A DNA stretch of 49,531 nucleotides. Origin: UBA6197 sp047638075 (GTDB lineage Bacteria > Pseudomonadota > Alphaproteobacteria > Rhodobacterales > Rhodobacteraceae). Both the position numbers and the translations under genes were made by a program. The stretch is taken from assembly GCF_047638075.1 (NCBI RefSeq), contig NZ_JBLJBV010000098.1:1-49531 (forward strand), read 5' to 3'. The notes beneath the pieces are model-generated. The model was not told the DNA's origin, did no database searches, and saw only the letters and a list, made by a program, of their open reading frames with translations. This document shows positions 17,290 to 26,274 of the stretch, piece by piece; the stretch's first letter is position 1; every line of letters starts with the position of its first letter.

Positions 17290-17550
17290 CTACCCGTCCA
17301 CATCCAGCGCCAGCGCATGTATCCGGCCCAGCAAAGGCGCCCCCAGCGCTGCGTGAACGCGCCGCTGCCGCTCTAGCCGCGACAGGGGTGCAAACTCTGC
17401 CGCCCGGATCATCACCCGAAAATGGGTTTCACCTTCGGGTCGCGCCCCTGCGTGCCCCTCATGAAGCGCGCTTTCATCCTCAACCTGCAACTGCGCGGGG
17501 CAAAACACCGCCAGCTTTTGCCTGATTTCATCCACAACACGTATTTTCAT
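17290..17550 (-). CDS. bolA: BolA family protein
   Basis: BolA-type proteins bind monothiol glutaredoxins and take part in iron-sulfur and redox regulation. The 86-residue protein shows the compact alpha/beta fold features: N-terminal helix VVDEIRQKLAVF, VEDESALHEGHAG with the conserved histidine, ETHFRVMI, and LSRLERQRRVHAALGAPL, then the C-terminal IHALALDV. The ATG at 17550 is chosen because AAGGGGG lies 8 bases ahead; an upstream start would add nine residues. It is divergent from the J-domain gene, an arrangement I associate with Rhodobacterales. Confidence 0.92.
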   Translation of the reverse strand: MKIRVVDEIRQKLAVFCPAQLQVEDESALHEGHAGARPEGETHFRVMIRAAEFAPLSRLERQRRVHAALGAPLLGRIHALALDVDG

Positions 17551-17637
17551 CGTCAACCCCCTTACTTCGTCCGCCAAATAACCTAAACTCTGTGGCCCGA
17601 GCCGAACAGGCCGGCCAGAATGCGTCCGGAGAACGCC

Positions 17638-18267
17638 ATGACCAGAAACGACCCTTTCGGTTTTGATATATCAGCCGCTTCGGACAAGAAGCGCCGGGCC
17701 AAAGGCAAGCGCGGCATGTCCGGTGCTTTTGAAACATCAACCCGCAGCTGTGACAAGCCCGGTTGCACCGAGGCCGGGCTTTACCGGGCGCCCAAAAGCC
17801 CCAAGGTGCTGGATGAATACTATTGGTTCTGCAAGGACCACGCGCGCGAATACAACCTGAACTGGAACTACTTTCAGGGCCAGTCGGAAGAGGAATTCCA
17901 GGCTTTTCTGGACAACGCCACCGTCTGGGAACGGCCTACCAAACCGTTCAACCGCGCCAATGATGAAAGCCGCGCCTGGGCGCGCCACGGCGTGGCCGAC
18001 CCGATGGAGATTCTGGGCGCCAACGCCACCCAGAACCCCGGCCGCCAGGTTGTGGGCCGCAAACTGCCCCCTACTGAACGCAAGGCCGTGGACATCCTTG
18101 AAGCCAAGGACACCATGACCAAGACCCAATTGCGCAAGCAATACAAAGCCCTGATCAAGATCCTGCACCCCGATATGAACGGCGGCGACCGCTCGGACGA
18201 AGAGCGCCTGCAAGAGGTCGTCTGGGCTTGGGATCAGATCAAGGACAGCCGAAACTTCCGCGACTGA
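17638..18267 (+). CDS. J-domain protein with N-terminal Cys/His cluster
   Basis: The 209-residue protein ends with a J-domain: MTKTQLRKQYKALIKILHPDMNGGD, with the HPD triad at 177-179 that stimulates Hsp70 ATPase. Unlike classical DnaJ the domain is C-terminal. The N-terminal half contains C38-x4-C43-x21-C65-x2-H68, which looks like a zinc-binding site. After it come EYNLNWNYFQGQSEEEF and a linker. GGAG lies 7 bases before the chosen ATG. The partner is probably DnaK, but the client is unknown. It is divergent from bolA and upstream of cobS/cobT, a neighbourhood that suggests metal or cofactor assembly, though this is inference. Confidence 0.88.
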   Translation: MTRNDPFGFDISAASDKKRRAKGKRGMSGAFETSTRSCDKPGCTEAGLYRAPKSPKVLDEYYWFCKDHAREYNLNWNYFQGQSEEEFQAFLDNATVWERPTKPFNRANDESRAWARHGVADPMEILGANATQNPGRQVVGRKLPPTERKAVDILEAKDTMTKTQLRKQYKALIKILHPDMNGGDRSDEERLQEVVWAWDQIKDSRNFRD

Positions 18268-18356
18268 TTGCGGGCAGGGCAAGGTAATCTGTTCAGGCCA
18301 GCCGGATTTCAGGCAGGTTCTGCACGGTGCGATGCCCCACCCGTCTGGCACCCCGA

Positions 18357-19328
18357 TCAATGCGCTTTGCCACCGCTGACCGCCGCGATCATCGGGTCAA
18401 TCACCCAGGTAACAACGGGAATCAGCAAAAGCCCCAACAGCAACCCGAACACCCCATCGAAAAATGCGGTGACGGTCCAGTGAACCACGCCCGGCATCTT
18501 TTGCAAATATTCCGCCGCAGTGTTGGCCTGCCATTCTATCCAGTGACCAATGGTTGAAAGCCCAAAGGTTTCAAGCCCATGCACCACGATCGAGCCGCCA
18601 ACCCATATCATCGCCGCCGTCCCGACAATGGTCAGCCCCAAAAGAAACCCGGGCATCACCTGTACCAACCTGCGCCCCAGGGCGCGCATCATCCGCGATT
18701 GCGCCCGGCGTGCCAGCCACAGCCCCGCATCATCCGCCTTTACGATCAGCGCGACCCCGCCATAGACCAGCGCGGTAATTCCGATCCCGACCAACGCCAG
18801 CGCGGCGGCCTGCATTAACACGCCTTGTGCGGGCAGTGTGGCCAGCGCGATGGTCATTATTTCGGCGGACAGTATGAAATCGGTCTTGACCGCGCCCGCC
18901 ACCTTTTCAGCCTCAAGCCGCACCGGGGTTAAATCATCGGCGGGGGCGGCCTTGCCATCGGCATAGGGGGCATGCGGTCGAAAAAGATGCCAGACCTTTT
19001 CCGCCCCTTCAAAGCACAGATAACAGCCCCCCAACATCAGCAGGGGTATGATTGCCCAGGGTGCAAACGCCGACAGGATCAACGCCGCTGGCAACAACAC
19101 CAAAAGCTTGTTGCGGATCGAGCCCAGTGCGATTCGCCCGACAATCGGCAATTCGCGTTTGGCATCAAATCCTTGCACATATTTTGGCGCCACCGCCGCA
19201 TCGTCTATGACCGCGCCTGCCGCCTTGACCCCCGCCCGTGTGGCCTGCCCCGCGATATCATCTACCGAGGCCGCGGCAACCTTGGCGATTCCGGCTACAT
19301 CATCCAGCAACGCCAAAAGACCGCTCAT
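18357..19328 (-). CDS. DUF808 family membrane protein (YedI-like)
   Basis: The 323-residue protein matches DUF808: the start SGLLALLDDVAGIAKVAAASVDDIA, then DDAAVAPKYVQGFDAKRELPIV, several hydrophobic helices between about residues 75 and 315, and the segment KTDFILSAEIMTIALATL. E. coli YedI belongs to the family; its function is not known. The gene is divergent from cobS (144 bases between the starts) and convergent with the J-domain gene. Confidence 0.9.
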   Translation of the reverse strand: MSGLLALLDDVAGIAKVAAASVDDIAGQATRAGVKAAGAVIDDAAVAPKYVQGFDAKRELPIVGRIALGSIRNKLLVLLPAALILSAFAPWAIIPLLMLGGCYLCFEGAEKVWHLFRPHAPYADGKAAPADDLTPVRLEAEKVAGAVKTDFILSAEIMTIALATLPAQGVLMQAAALALVGIGITALVYGGVALIVKADDAGLWLARRAQSRMMRALGRRLVQVMPGFLLGLTIVGTAAMIWVGGSIVVHGLETFGLSTIGHWIEWQANTAAEYLQKMPGVVHWTVTAFFDGVFGLLLGLLLIPVVTWVIDPMIAAVSGGKAH

Positions 19329-19427
19329 TCAAAAACTCCGCCTGTAAATATTGACCATGTCAGTTTATCCACACCGCCCCTGCGGCACAATCCGCCCCCT
19401 TGCCCTTGCACCCCGCCGAGGAATGTT

Positions 19428-19444
19428 CCACATATCCGATGTGG
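19428..19444. promoter_or_regulatory. inverted repeat CCACAT-N5-ATGTGG upstream of cobS
   Basis: Perfect 6-base arms (19428-19433 and 19439-19444) around ATCCG lie 28 bases before the cobS ATG, in the divergent DUF808/cobS region. Symmetry and position fit a dimeric repressor or activator site. No regulator can be assigned. Confidence 0.4.
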
Positions 19445-19472
19445 GGTGTGGCATGGGTGCTGCGCGGAAACT

Positions 19473-20459
19473 ATGGCGGATCAAATGCTGGAAATGAACG
19501 CAAAACCGACTGAAGAAATTGATGTCCGCAATGTATTTGGCGTTGACAGCGACATGAAACTAAAGGGTTTTGCCGAACGGACAGAACGTGTCCCCGACAT
19601 TGATACGACCTATAAATTCGATCCTGATACCACTTTGGCGATTCTGGCGGGCTTTGCCTATAACCGCCGGGTGATGATCCAGGGCTATCACGGCACCGGT
19701 AAATCCACCCATATCGAACAGGTTGCGGCCCGGCTGAACTGGCCTTGCGTGCGCGTCAACCTTGATAGCCACGTCAGCCGGATCGACCTGATCGGCAAGG
19801 ATGCGATCAAGCTGGTCGATGGCAAACAGGTCACCGTGTTTCACGAAGGTATTCTGCCTTGGGCGCTACGCAACCCGACGGCCATCGTGTTTGATGAATA
19901 TGATGCCGGCCGCGCCGATGTGATGTTCGTCATTCAGCGTGTGCTTGAGGCGGACGGTAAACTGACCTTGCTGGACCAGAACGAAGTTATCACCCCCAAT
20001 CCTTATTTCCGGCTGTTTGCCACATCAAATACCGTGGGCTTGGGCGACACGACCGGGCTTTACCACGGCACGCAGCAAATCAACCAGGGCCAGATGGACC
20101 GCTGGTCACTGGTCGCGACCTTGAATTACCTCAGCCATGACGCCGAAAGCGCAATCGTGTTGTCGAAAAACCCGCAGTACAACACCGAAAAGGGCCGCAA
20201 GACCATTGCGCAGATGGTGGCCGTTGCCGATCTGACCCGCACCGCCTTCATGAACGGTGATCTGTCCACCGTGATGAGCCCGCGTACCGTGATCACATGG
20301 GCCCAAAACGCGCAGATCTTCCGCAACGTGGGCTATGCCTTCCGGCTGACCTTCCTGAACAAATGCGATGAGATGGAGCGTCAGACCGTAGCCGAATTCT
20401 ACCAACGCCTGTTTGATGAGGAACTGCCCGAAAGCGCGGTGGCTCAAAGCGTTCGGTAA
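19473..20459 (+). CDS. cobS: cobaltochelatase subunit CobS (AAA+ ATPase)
   Basis: CobS is the AAA+ ATPase subunit of the aerobic CobNST cobaltochelatase that inserts cobalt into hydrogenobyrinic acid a,c-diamide during cobalamin synthesis. The 328-residue protein has the typical N-terminus VRNVFGVDSDMKLKGF, Walker A GYHGTGKST (71-79), Walker B TAIVFDEYDAG, and the sensor segment FATSNTVGLGD. The ATG at 19473 follows GCGGAAA; a longer upstream frame is open only by chance. cobT follows after 60 bases. The large subunit CobN is not in the window. Confidence 0.96.
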   Translation: MADQMLEMNAKPTEEIDVRNVFGVDSDMKLKGFAERTERVPDIDTTYKFDPDTTLAILAGFAYNRRVMIQGYHGTGKSTHIEQVAARLNWPCVRVNLDSHVSRIDLIGKDAIKLVDGKQVTVFHEGILPWALRNPTAIVFDEYDAGRADVMFVIQRVLEADGKLTLLDQNEVITPNPYFRLFATSNTVGLGDTTGLYHGTQQINQGQMDRWSLVATLNYLSHDAESAIVLSKNPQYNTEKGRKTIAQMVAVADLTRTAFMNGDLSTVMSPRTVITWAQNAQIFRNVGYAFRLTFLNKCDEMERQTVAEFYQRLFDEELPESAVAQSVR

Positions 20460-20519
20460 CCTCATGGGCCGGGCACGCATAGGTGCCTGGCTTAATCCAC
20501 GTCCGTTCCGGGGGCTGAA

Positions 20520-22391
20520 ATGAAACCGTCCGACAACCCCGCCGATCCGTTCAAAAAGGCCCTGGCCGAGGCCACCAAGACGATGGCCAATGATACTGAT
20601 CTGACGGTAACCTTCAGTGTGGATCCGTCCGGTATCGCCGGTGACACCCTGCGCTTGCCACAGGTCAGCCGCCGGATGACCCGCGATGAGGTCTTGCTGG
20701 CACGCGGCACGGGCGATGCGCTGGCGCTGCGCCACCGCCACCACGACGCGGAAACATTTGCGCGCTACAATCCGACCGGGCAGATGGCCAAAGATCTTTA
20801 TGAGGCAATGGAAACCGCCCGCTGTGAGGCACTGGGCGCACGCCACATGCCGGGCACGCTGACCAATATCGACGCCAAGATCGCACATGAGGCCGATCGC
20901 AAAGGCTATGGCCAGATCCGTAGCCAATCAGACGCGCCCCTGGCGGTAGCTGCGGGCTATCTGGTGCGCGAAATGGCCACGGGCCGCAAGCTGCCGGGGG
21001 CGGCGGCGAATGTCCTCGATCTTTGGCGCCCCTTCCTTGAGGAACAGGCCGCCGAGGATTTTTCCCGGATCGATCAGACCCTTGCCAATCAGGCCGCTTT
21101 TGCCCGTCTGGCGCGTCAGGTGATTGCGGATCTGGGCTATGCCGATGAACTAGGCGATGATCCTGACACACAGGATCAGGACGACGGCGACGATGACGAC
21201 ACGGAATCCGACGACGACACGCTCGACAACAAATCAAGCGACGACTCGCAAGAGGATGACGGCGAAGCCTCACCCGAGCGATCTCAGGATGATCAGCAAG
21301 ACCAGTCACAGACCACGGTCAGCATGGACGATCTGGCCGATCAGGAACTGTCAGACGCGGCTGAAATGCCCGATGCCGATGCCCCGCTAGAGCCCCCTCC
21401 ACCTGCGCCCCATTCGGACGCAGACCCCAATTATACCGTCTATCTGACCGAATTTGACGAAGAAATCCGCGCAGAAGACCTTGCCGAACCGGCCGAGCTG
21501 GAACGCCTGCGCGCCTATCTGGACCAGCAGTTGGAGCCGCTGAAAGGTGCAGTTTCGCGGCTGGCCAACAAACTGCAACGCCGCCTTCAGGCACAGCAAA
21601 GCCGTAGCTGGGAATTTGACCGCGAAGAGGGCACGCTTGATGCCGGGCGTCTTGCGCGTGTGGTTGCCAACCCAACTACGCCGCTATCGTTCAAGGTTGA
21701 AAAGGACACCGAGTTTCGAGACACGGTGGTAACGCTTTTGATCGACAATTCCGGCTCGATGCGGGGGCGCCCCATTTCCATTGCGGCGATCTGCGCCGAC
21801 GTGTTGGCCCGCACATTGGAACGCTGTTCCGTCAAGGTCGAGATTTTGGGCTTTACCACCCGCGCCTGGAAGGGTGGCCAATCGCGTGAAAGATGGCTGA
21901 ACGAGGGGCGCACACAGCAACCCGGGCGGCTGAATGATCTGCGCCACATTATCTACAAATCCGCCGATGCGCCGATGCGGCGCACCCGTGCGAACCTTGG
22001 CCTGATGATGAAAGAGGGGCTGCTTAAGGAAAACATCGACGGCGAGGCGCTGGAATGGGCGCACCGCCGCATGGTCGGTCGGGTCGAGGCGCGCAAGATC
22101 TTGATGGTTATTTCCGATGGCGCGCCGGTGGACGATTCCACCCTGTCGGTCAACCCCGCGAACTATCTGGAAAAGCATTTGCGCGATGTGATTGCGATGG
22201 TTGAAAATCGCCGTCAGGTCGAACTGATCGCTATTGGTATCGGCCATGACGTGACCCGCTACTATCAGCGCGCCGTGACCATCACCGATGTCGAACAGCT
22301 TGCTGGCGCGATGACAGAACAGCTGGCCAGCCTGTTTGATACCAACCCGCGCGCCCGCGCCCGGTTTTTAGGTATCAAAAAGGCGATGTGA
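20520..22391 (+). CDS. cobT: cobaltochelatase subunit CobT (VWA domain)
   Basis: CobT works with CobS as the chaperone-like ring that drives CobN in cobalt insertion, in the same way as BchD/BchI in magnesium chelatase. The 623-residue protein has an N-terminal helical part, a very acidic linker at roughly 205-300 rich in Asp, Glu and Ser, and a C-terminal von Willebrand A domain with the metal-binding D409-x-S411-x-S413 (LLIDNSGSM). GGGGG lies before the ATG. Its stop overlaps the start of the aminopeptidase P gene as TGATG. Confidence 0.96.
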   Translation: MKPSDNPADPFKKALAEATKTMANDTDLTVTFSVDPSGIAGDTLRLPQVSRRMTRDEVLLARGTGDALALRHRHHDAETFARYNPTGQMAKDLYEAMETARCEALGARHMPGTLTNIDAKIAHEADRKGYGQIRSQSDAPLAVAAGYLVREMATGRKLPGAAANVLDLWRPFLEEQAAEDFSRIDQTLANQAAFARLARQVIADLGYADELGDDPDTQDQDDGDDDDTESDDDTLDNKSSDDSQEDDGEASPERSQDDQQDQSQTTVSMDDLADQELSDAAEMPDADAPLEPPPPAPHSDADPNYTVYLTEFDEEIRAEDLAEPAELERLRAYLDQQLEPLKGAVSRLANKLQRRLQAQQSRSWEFDREEGTLDAGRLARVVANPTTPLSFKVEKDTEFRDTVVTLLIDNSGSMRGRPISIAAICADVLARTLERCSVKVEILGFTTRAWKGGQSRERWLNEGRTQQPGRLNDLRHIIYKSADAPMRRTRANLGLMMKEGLLKENIDGEALEWAHRRMVGRVEARKILMVISDGAPVDDSTLSVNPANYLEKHLRDVIAMVENRRQVELIAIGIGHDVTRYYQRAVTITDVEQLAGAMTEQLASLFDTNPRARARFLGIKKAM

Positions 22392-24214
22392 TGCATCAGG
22401 ATTTTGCCAACCGCACCCGCCCGCAAGATGGGCCACCGCGGTTGGCGCAATTGCGCAAATTGCTGCAGGCAGACGGGCTTTGCGGTTATCTGGTGCCGCG
22501 GGCGGACGCCCATCAGGGCGAATACGTCGCACCGCATGATGACCGTTTGGCGTGGCTGACAGGCTTCACCGGATCAGCGGGCTTTGCCGTGGTTCTGGCA
22601 GATCAGGCCGGGGTATTCATCGACGGGCGCTACCGCCTGCAGGTCCGGGCACAAGTGAACCTTGAGGTTTTTACCCCGGTTCACTGGCCCGAAACCAGAC
22701 TGGGCCCATGGCTGCGCGCGGCGCAATCGGGCGGTGGCCGGGTCGGGTTTGACCCGTGGCTACACACCCATAAGGAAATTACCGATCTGACATCAGCGCT
22801 TGCGGGCAGCGGCATAACCCTTTGTCCGGTTGCGAATTTGATTGACGCGATCTGGTGTGAGCAGCCTGCCCCCCCTGCCAACCCCGCGCGCATCCAGCCG
22901 TTGGAATTTGCCGGCGAAGACAGCGCCTCCAAACGCGGTCGGCTGGCGCAGGCGTTGCGCAATAGCGGGGTCAGATCGGCGGTGCTGACCCTGCCCGATA
23001 GCCTGTGCTGGCTGCTTAACATCCGCGGCTCCGATATCGCCCGCAATCCGGTGGTGCAGGGCTTTGCGCTGCTGCATGATACCGGGCGGCTGACGCTATT
23101 CGCCAACCCCGCCAAGTTTGACGCGGATTTACGCGCCCATCTTGGCCCGGATGTCACCTTGCGTCCCGACGCGGACCTTATCGTGGCCCTGCGCGATCTT
23201 TCCGGCCCCGTTCAACTGGATCCGGCCACCGCCCCCCATCAACTGGGGCTGGAACTGGCGCAGCGCGGCACCGAAATTGCTTGGGCCGAAGATCCCTGCA
23301 TCCTGCCAAAGGCACTGAAAAACCCCGCCGAAATTACCGGGATGCAAGCCGCCCATCTGCGCGATGGCGCGGCCATGGTCGAGTTTCTTTCCTGGCTGGA
23401 TGAAACCGCCCCCAAGGGTCACTTGACCGAGGTGGATGTGGTGCGCGCGCTGGAAACCTTTCGCGAGGCCAGTAATCAGCTACGCGATATCAGCTTTGAA
23501 ACCATCTGCGGCGCGGGGCCTAATGGCGCGATCGTTCATTACCGCGTGACCGAGGCCAGCAATCGCCCGATCACCCCCGGCGACATTTTGTTGATCGACA
23601 GTGGTGGCCAATATGCTGACGGCACCACCGATATCACGCGAACCGTGCCAATTGGCCCCGTGCTTCAATCCGCGCGGGCGCCCTATACCCGCGCCCTGCA
23701 AGGCATGATCGCCCTGTCACGCGCGCGCTGGCCAAAGGGGCTGACAGGCCGCGATCTGGACCCGATTGCGCGCCAGCACCTGTGGCTTGCCGGCCAGGAT
23801 TACGACCATGGCACTGGCCATGGGGTTGGCGCCTATCTTAGCGTTCACGAAGGGCCGGCGCGGATTTCACGCACATCCGAGGTGCCGTTGCAGCCCGGCA
23901 TGATCCTGTCGAATGAGCCGGGCTATTACCGTGAGGGCGCCTTTGGCATCCGCATCGAAAACCTCATATTGGTTGAGGCGGGCCGCCCCCTGCCCGATGC
24001 CGACCCGCGCCCGATGCTGGCATTTCGCACGCTGACGTTTGTGCCGATCGACACCCGCCTGATCCTGCCTGAGATGCTATCACCCGGCGAGGTGCGCTGG
24101 TTGAATGCCTATCACGCACAGGTGTTGCGCCTGATTGGGCCGCGCGTCTCGCCCCCTGCCCTTGCCTGGTTGACCCGCGCCTGCGCTGCCATCCATAGCC
24201 AGTCGGCCGCTTAG
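22391..24214 (+). CDS. Xaa-Pro aminopeptidase (aminopeptidase P, M24B family)
   Basis: The 607-residue protein is a long-form aminopeptidase P that cleaves the bond after an N-terminal residue next to proline. It has two creatinase-like N-terminal domains (GYLVPRADAHQGEY, WLTGFTGSAG, FIDGRYRLQ) and a C-terminal pita-bread domain with metal-site segments LLIDSGGQYADGTTDITRTV, GTGHGVGAYLSVHEG, LSNEPGYYREGAFGIRIENL. The ATG overlaps the cobT stop (TGATG), so the two are translationally coupled although no functional link is known. A GTG one codon earlier is also possible. Confidence 0.94.
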   Translation: MHQDFANRTRPQDGPPRLAQLRKLLQADGLCGYLVPRADAHQGEYVAPHDDRLAWLTGFTGSAGFAVVLADQAGVFIDGRYRLQVRAQVNLEVFTPVHWPETRLGPWLRAAQSGGGRVGFDPWLHTHKEITDLTSALAGSGITLCPVANLIDAIWCEQPAPPANPARIQPLEFAGEDSASKRGRLAQALRNSGVRSAVLTLPDSLCWLLNIRGSDIARNPVVQGFALLHDTGRLTLFANPAKFDADLRAHLGPDVTLRPDADLIVALRDLSGPVQLDPATAPHQLGLELAQRGTEIAWAEDPCILPKALKNPAEITGMQAAHLRDGAAMVEFLSWLDETAPKGHLTEVDVVRALETFREASNQLRDISFETICGAGPNGAIVHYRVTEASNRPITPGDILLIDSGGQYADGTTDITRTVPIGPVLQSARAPYTRALQGMIALSRARWPKGLTGRDLDPIARQHLWLAGQDYDHGTGHGVGAYLSVHEGPARISRTSEVPLQPGMILSNEPGYYREGAFGIRIENLILVEAGRPLPDADPRPMLAFRTLTFVPIDTRLILPEMLSPGEVRWLNAYHAQVLRLIGPRVSPPALAWLTRACAAIHSQSAA

Positions 24215-24345
24215 GCCACCACCGGCGGGGTTTGGCGTATGCCCGCTACAGGGGCTTTTGCCCGACAACGCCTTGGCTTAGGGTCGCGGGCACAACTGCC
24301 AAAGACCCCGATGCCCCGCCCAACCCCGAAAATGAAAGCCCGGAC

Positions 24346-24735
24346 ATGAGCCTGCAAAATCCTAGTGACCTTCCCCGCTGTTTTGCACTGGCATGGGGCG
24401 CGCGCGATGCGGTTGCGCTGGCGGACCTGTTTGCCGAAGACGCCGATTTTCTAAGCCTTACCGGAGGGGCCGCCGAGGGGCGTGGCGAAATTGCCGAACT
24501 TCTGGCCAGCGAACTGGCCGGGGCTTTTTCCCGCGCCCGCCTGGTCACGGGGCGTAGCAAGATGCGCCCCCTGGGGCCACATGCGGCCGTGCTGATACAG
24601 CGTTTTGTGCTATCGGGCATCGTGCATGTCGATGGCACCGATGCGGGCCGGGTCGGCGCCATTCTGGCGGCAACGCTGGTGCAAGATACGCAAGGTTGGG
24701 TGATTGTCTCAGCGCAATTCGTCGCCGAAAGTTAG
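24346..24735 (+). CDS. SgcJ/EcaC family NTF2-like protein
   Basis: This 129-residue protein looks like an SgcJ/EcaC (DUF4440/SnoaL-like) member: ALAWGARDAVALADLFAEDADFLSLTGGAAEGRGEIAELL is the typical helix-loop-strand start of the NTF2-like cone fold, and the end IVSAQFVAES is the last strand. Members are often annotated as oxidoreductases, but catalytic activity is rarely shown. No ligand can be deduced. The start has a weak ribosome binding site. It is 131 bases after aminopeptidase P in the same direction. Confidence 0.78.
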   Translation: MSLQNPSDLPRCFALAWGARDAVALADLFAEDADFLSLTGGAAEGRGEIAELLASELAGAFSRARLVTGRSKMRPLGPHAAVLIQRFVLSGIVHVDGTDAGRVGAILAATLVQDTQGWVIVSAQFVAES

Positions 24736-24828
24736 GTGCGGCGCATACCCGCGACAATACGGATCAGTGAGTCGTCATCTTTCATGTTATATTGAGGATG
24801 GCTTTGGGATTACGAGGCGGAATTAAGC

Positions 24829-25872
24829 GTGGCTTTGGTGCTGCCCCTTATGGATCACGCGCAATGCGCGGCATCTCTAGGCAAGGGACTGGCGGAATTT
24901 TGCGCCGCGCGGGGGCTTCGGATTGCGCCCTTCATGGCCGCGGCAGGTCTACCCGAGGGCGTATTCGATCAGCCCACTGCCCGTATCAGCATCGACAGAT
25001 TCGGGCGGCTCTTGCAGGATCTGGGCGACGCCTGCGGGGATCGGGCGTTTGGGCTAAGCTTTGGCGCAGCGTTTCGCATGGGTGATACCGGCCCCTTGGG
25101 CTTTGCCATGCTGAACGCCCCCACCTTACGGGATATGTGGAAATTTTCCTGCAGCGTTGTAAGTCTGGCAGCCGATCACAGCCACCTGCGCCTGCAAGAA
25201 ACAGCAACCATGGCCAAGGCCGAATGGAGCTATTCACCGCTGGTTGCCCACTTGGGGCCGTTCGCGGATCTGATGGTCACCTTGGTTATCCGTCATTTTC
25301 GGAACTATACCGGGGCGGATTGGTTCCCGATTGAAATGGCATTACAGCGCCCCAACCCCGACGATCCGGCACCCTACAAGGCAGTCTTTGGGGAAACCGT
25401 AACCTTTGATCAGCCCTTCAATCGGTGCGTGTTCGCGCCAAGTGATCTGGATAAAACCGCCAAAGATGCGGACCCACGCATCTATCAACTCATGCGCGCC
25501 GCCTGCACCGAGGCGTTGGCGCAACGGCAACGCCGTACCGACATTGTCCTGCAAGCCCAACAACTGATCATCGCACGGCTGCCAACCGGAAACGTCGACC
25601 TTGCCCGCATCGCAGAAGATATGGGAATTGGCGCGCGCAGTCTTCAGCGGCGTCTGGCCGAACGAAACACCGGTTTTGACACGCTGATCCGCGAGGCGCG
25701 TCAAAACCTGTCCGTAATACTTTTGATGCGCGACACCATGGCCTTGGATAAGATTGCACGGCGTTGCGGTTATAAATCTTCTGCGGCCTATTCGCGCGCC
25801 GTCACACAATGGTTCGGCATGCCTCCGGGGGCCGTGCGCCGCAAGATTATGGCGGAGACCACCGTTAATTGA
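24829..25872 (+). CDS. AraC family transcriptional regulator
   Basis: The 347-residue protein has an N-terminal ligand domain of the arabinose-binding-like type (FGLSFGAAFRMGDTGPLGFAMLNAPTL) and a C-terminal double helix-turn-helix: DLARIAEDMGIGARSLQRRLAE and ALDKIARRCGYKSSAAYSRAVTQWFGMPPGAVRR. It is similar in layout to OruR/ArgR-type AraC regulators. The start is a GTG with AGGCGG upstream; an ATG 7 codons later is also possible. The target is unknown. A small open reading frame follows 150 bases later, separated by an inverted repeat. Confidence 0.88.
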   Translation: MALVLPLMDHAQCAASLGKGLAEFCAARGLRIAPFMAAAGLPEGVFDQPTARISIDRFGRLLQDLGDACGDRAFGLSFGAAFRMGDTGPLGFAMLNAPTLRDMWKFSCSVVSLAADHSHLRLQETATMAKAEWSYSPLVAHLGPFADLMVTLVIRHFRNYTGADWFPIEMALQRPNPDDPAPYKAVFGETVTFDQPFNRCVFAPSDLDKTAKDADPRIYQLMRAACTEALAQRQRRTDIVLQAQQLIIARLPTGNVDLARIAEDMGIGARSLQRRLAERNTGFDTLIREARQNLSVILLMRDTMALDKIARRCGYKSSAAYSRAVTQWFGMPPGAVRRKIMAETTVN

Positions 25873-25879
25873 TAATTCA

Positions 25880-25904
25880 CGACAAATGCCGGCCTATTTT
25901 GTCG
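25880..25904. promoter_or_regulatory. inverted repeat CGACAAA-N11-TTTGTCG after the AraC gene
   Basis: Perfect 7-base arms (25880-25886 and 25898-25904) begin 7 bases after the regulator's stop. There is no T-run. It may be a regulator binding site for the downstream small gene or a weak terminator. Confidence 0.35.
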
Positions 25905-26022
25905 CGCTGAGAGAATTGTTCAATGTTAGGGCTACCGCTAAAGTTGCCAATGCAGTTGGAATGATCCTGATCCGTTTCCGGCTGACAACACCACGGCCCC
26001 AAACACCCAATGAGGAGAAACA

Positions 26023-26235
26023 ATGAACGACCAGTCGCCACCATTGACCTTTTTTCCGCGCAGCAACCAGCTTGCGGGGCGCAATGCCAGGCGGCTTCAG
26101 ACGGCTGAATACATTGCTCAGCTGACGCGGGAATTATGCATCATGGCCGCGACGCTGGACCAGCCTCACCTTTCATTTTTACTGTCCATCACCGCAAATG
26201 AGGCCGAACGGATCATAGCCGACCGCGGCGAATAG
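26023..26235 (+). CDS. small protein of unknown function (70 residues)
   Basis: The start is strongly supported: GAGGAG lies 7 bases before the ATG. The 70-residue sequence (MNDQSPPLTFFPRSNQLAGR to ANEAERIIADRGE) has a proline-rich N-terminus and two amphipathic helices (TAEYIAQLTRELCIMAATL and LSFLLSITANEAERII). No membrane segment or catalytic motif is visible. I do not recognise the family. The helices suggest a small oligomeric or protein-binding factor. It follows the AraC-type regulator and is convergent with recN. Confidence 0.7.
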   Translation: MNDQSPPLTFFPRSNQLAGRNARRLQTAEYIAQLTRELCIMAATLDQPHLSFLLSITANEAERIIADRGE

Positions 26236-26274
26236 CGATCCGTCAAGCCGTTTGGCGATATGCCTTCGGTGGCC

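Noticed and set aside
19329..19472. Cobalamin riboswitch before cobS
   Set aside because: The 144-base region is too short and has no B12-box-like conserved sequence that I can recognise.
21160..21300. Repeat-like GACGACG stretch within cobT, considered as a tandem repeat
   Set aside because: It codes for the Asp/Glu/Ser-rich linker normal in CobT; the repetition comes from acidic codons and is not a unit repeat.
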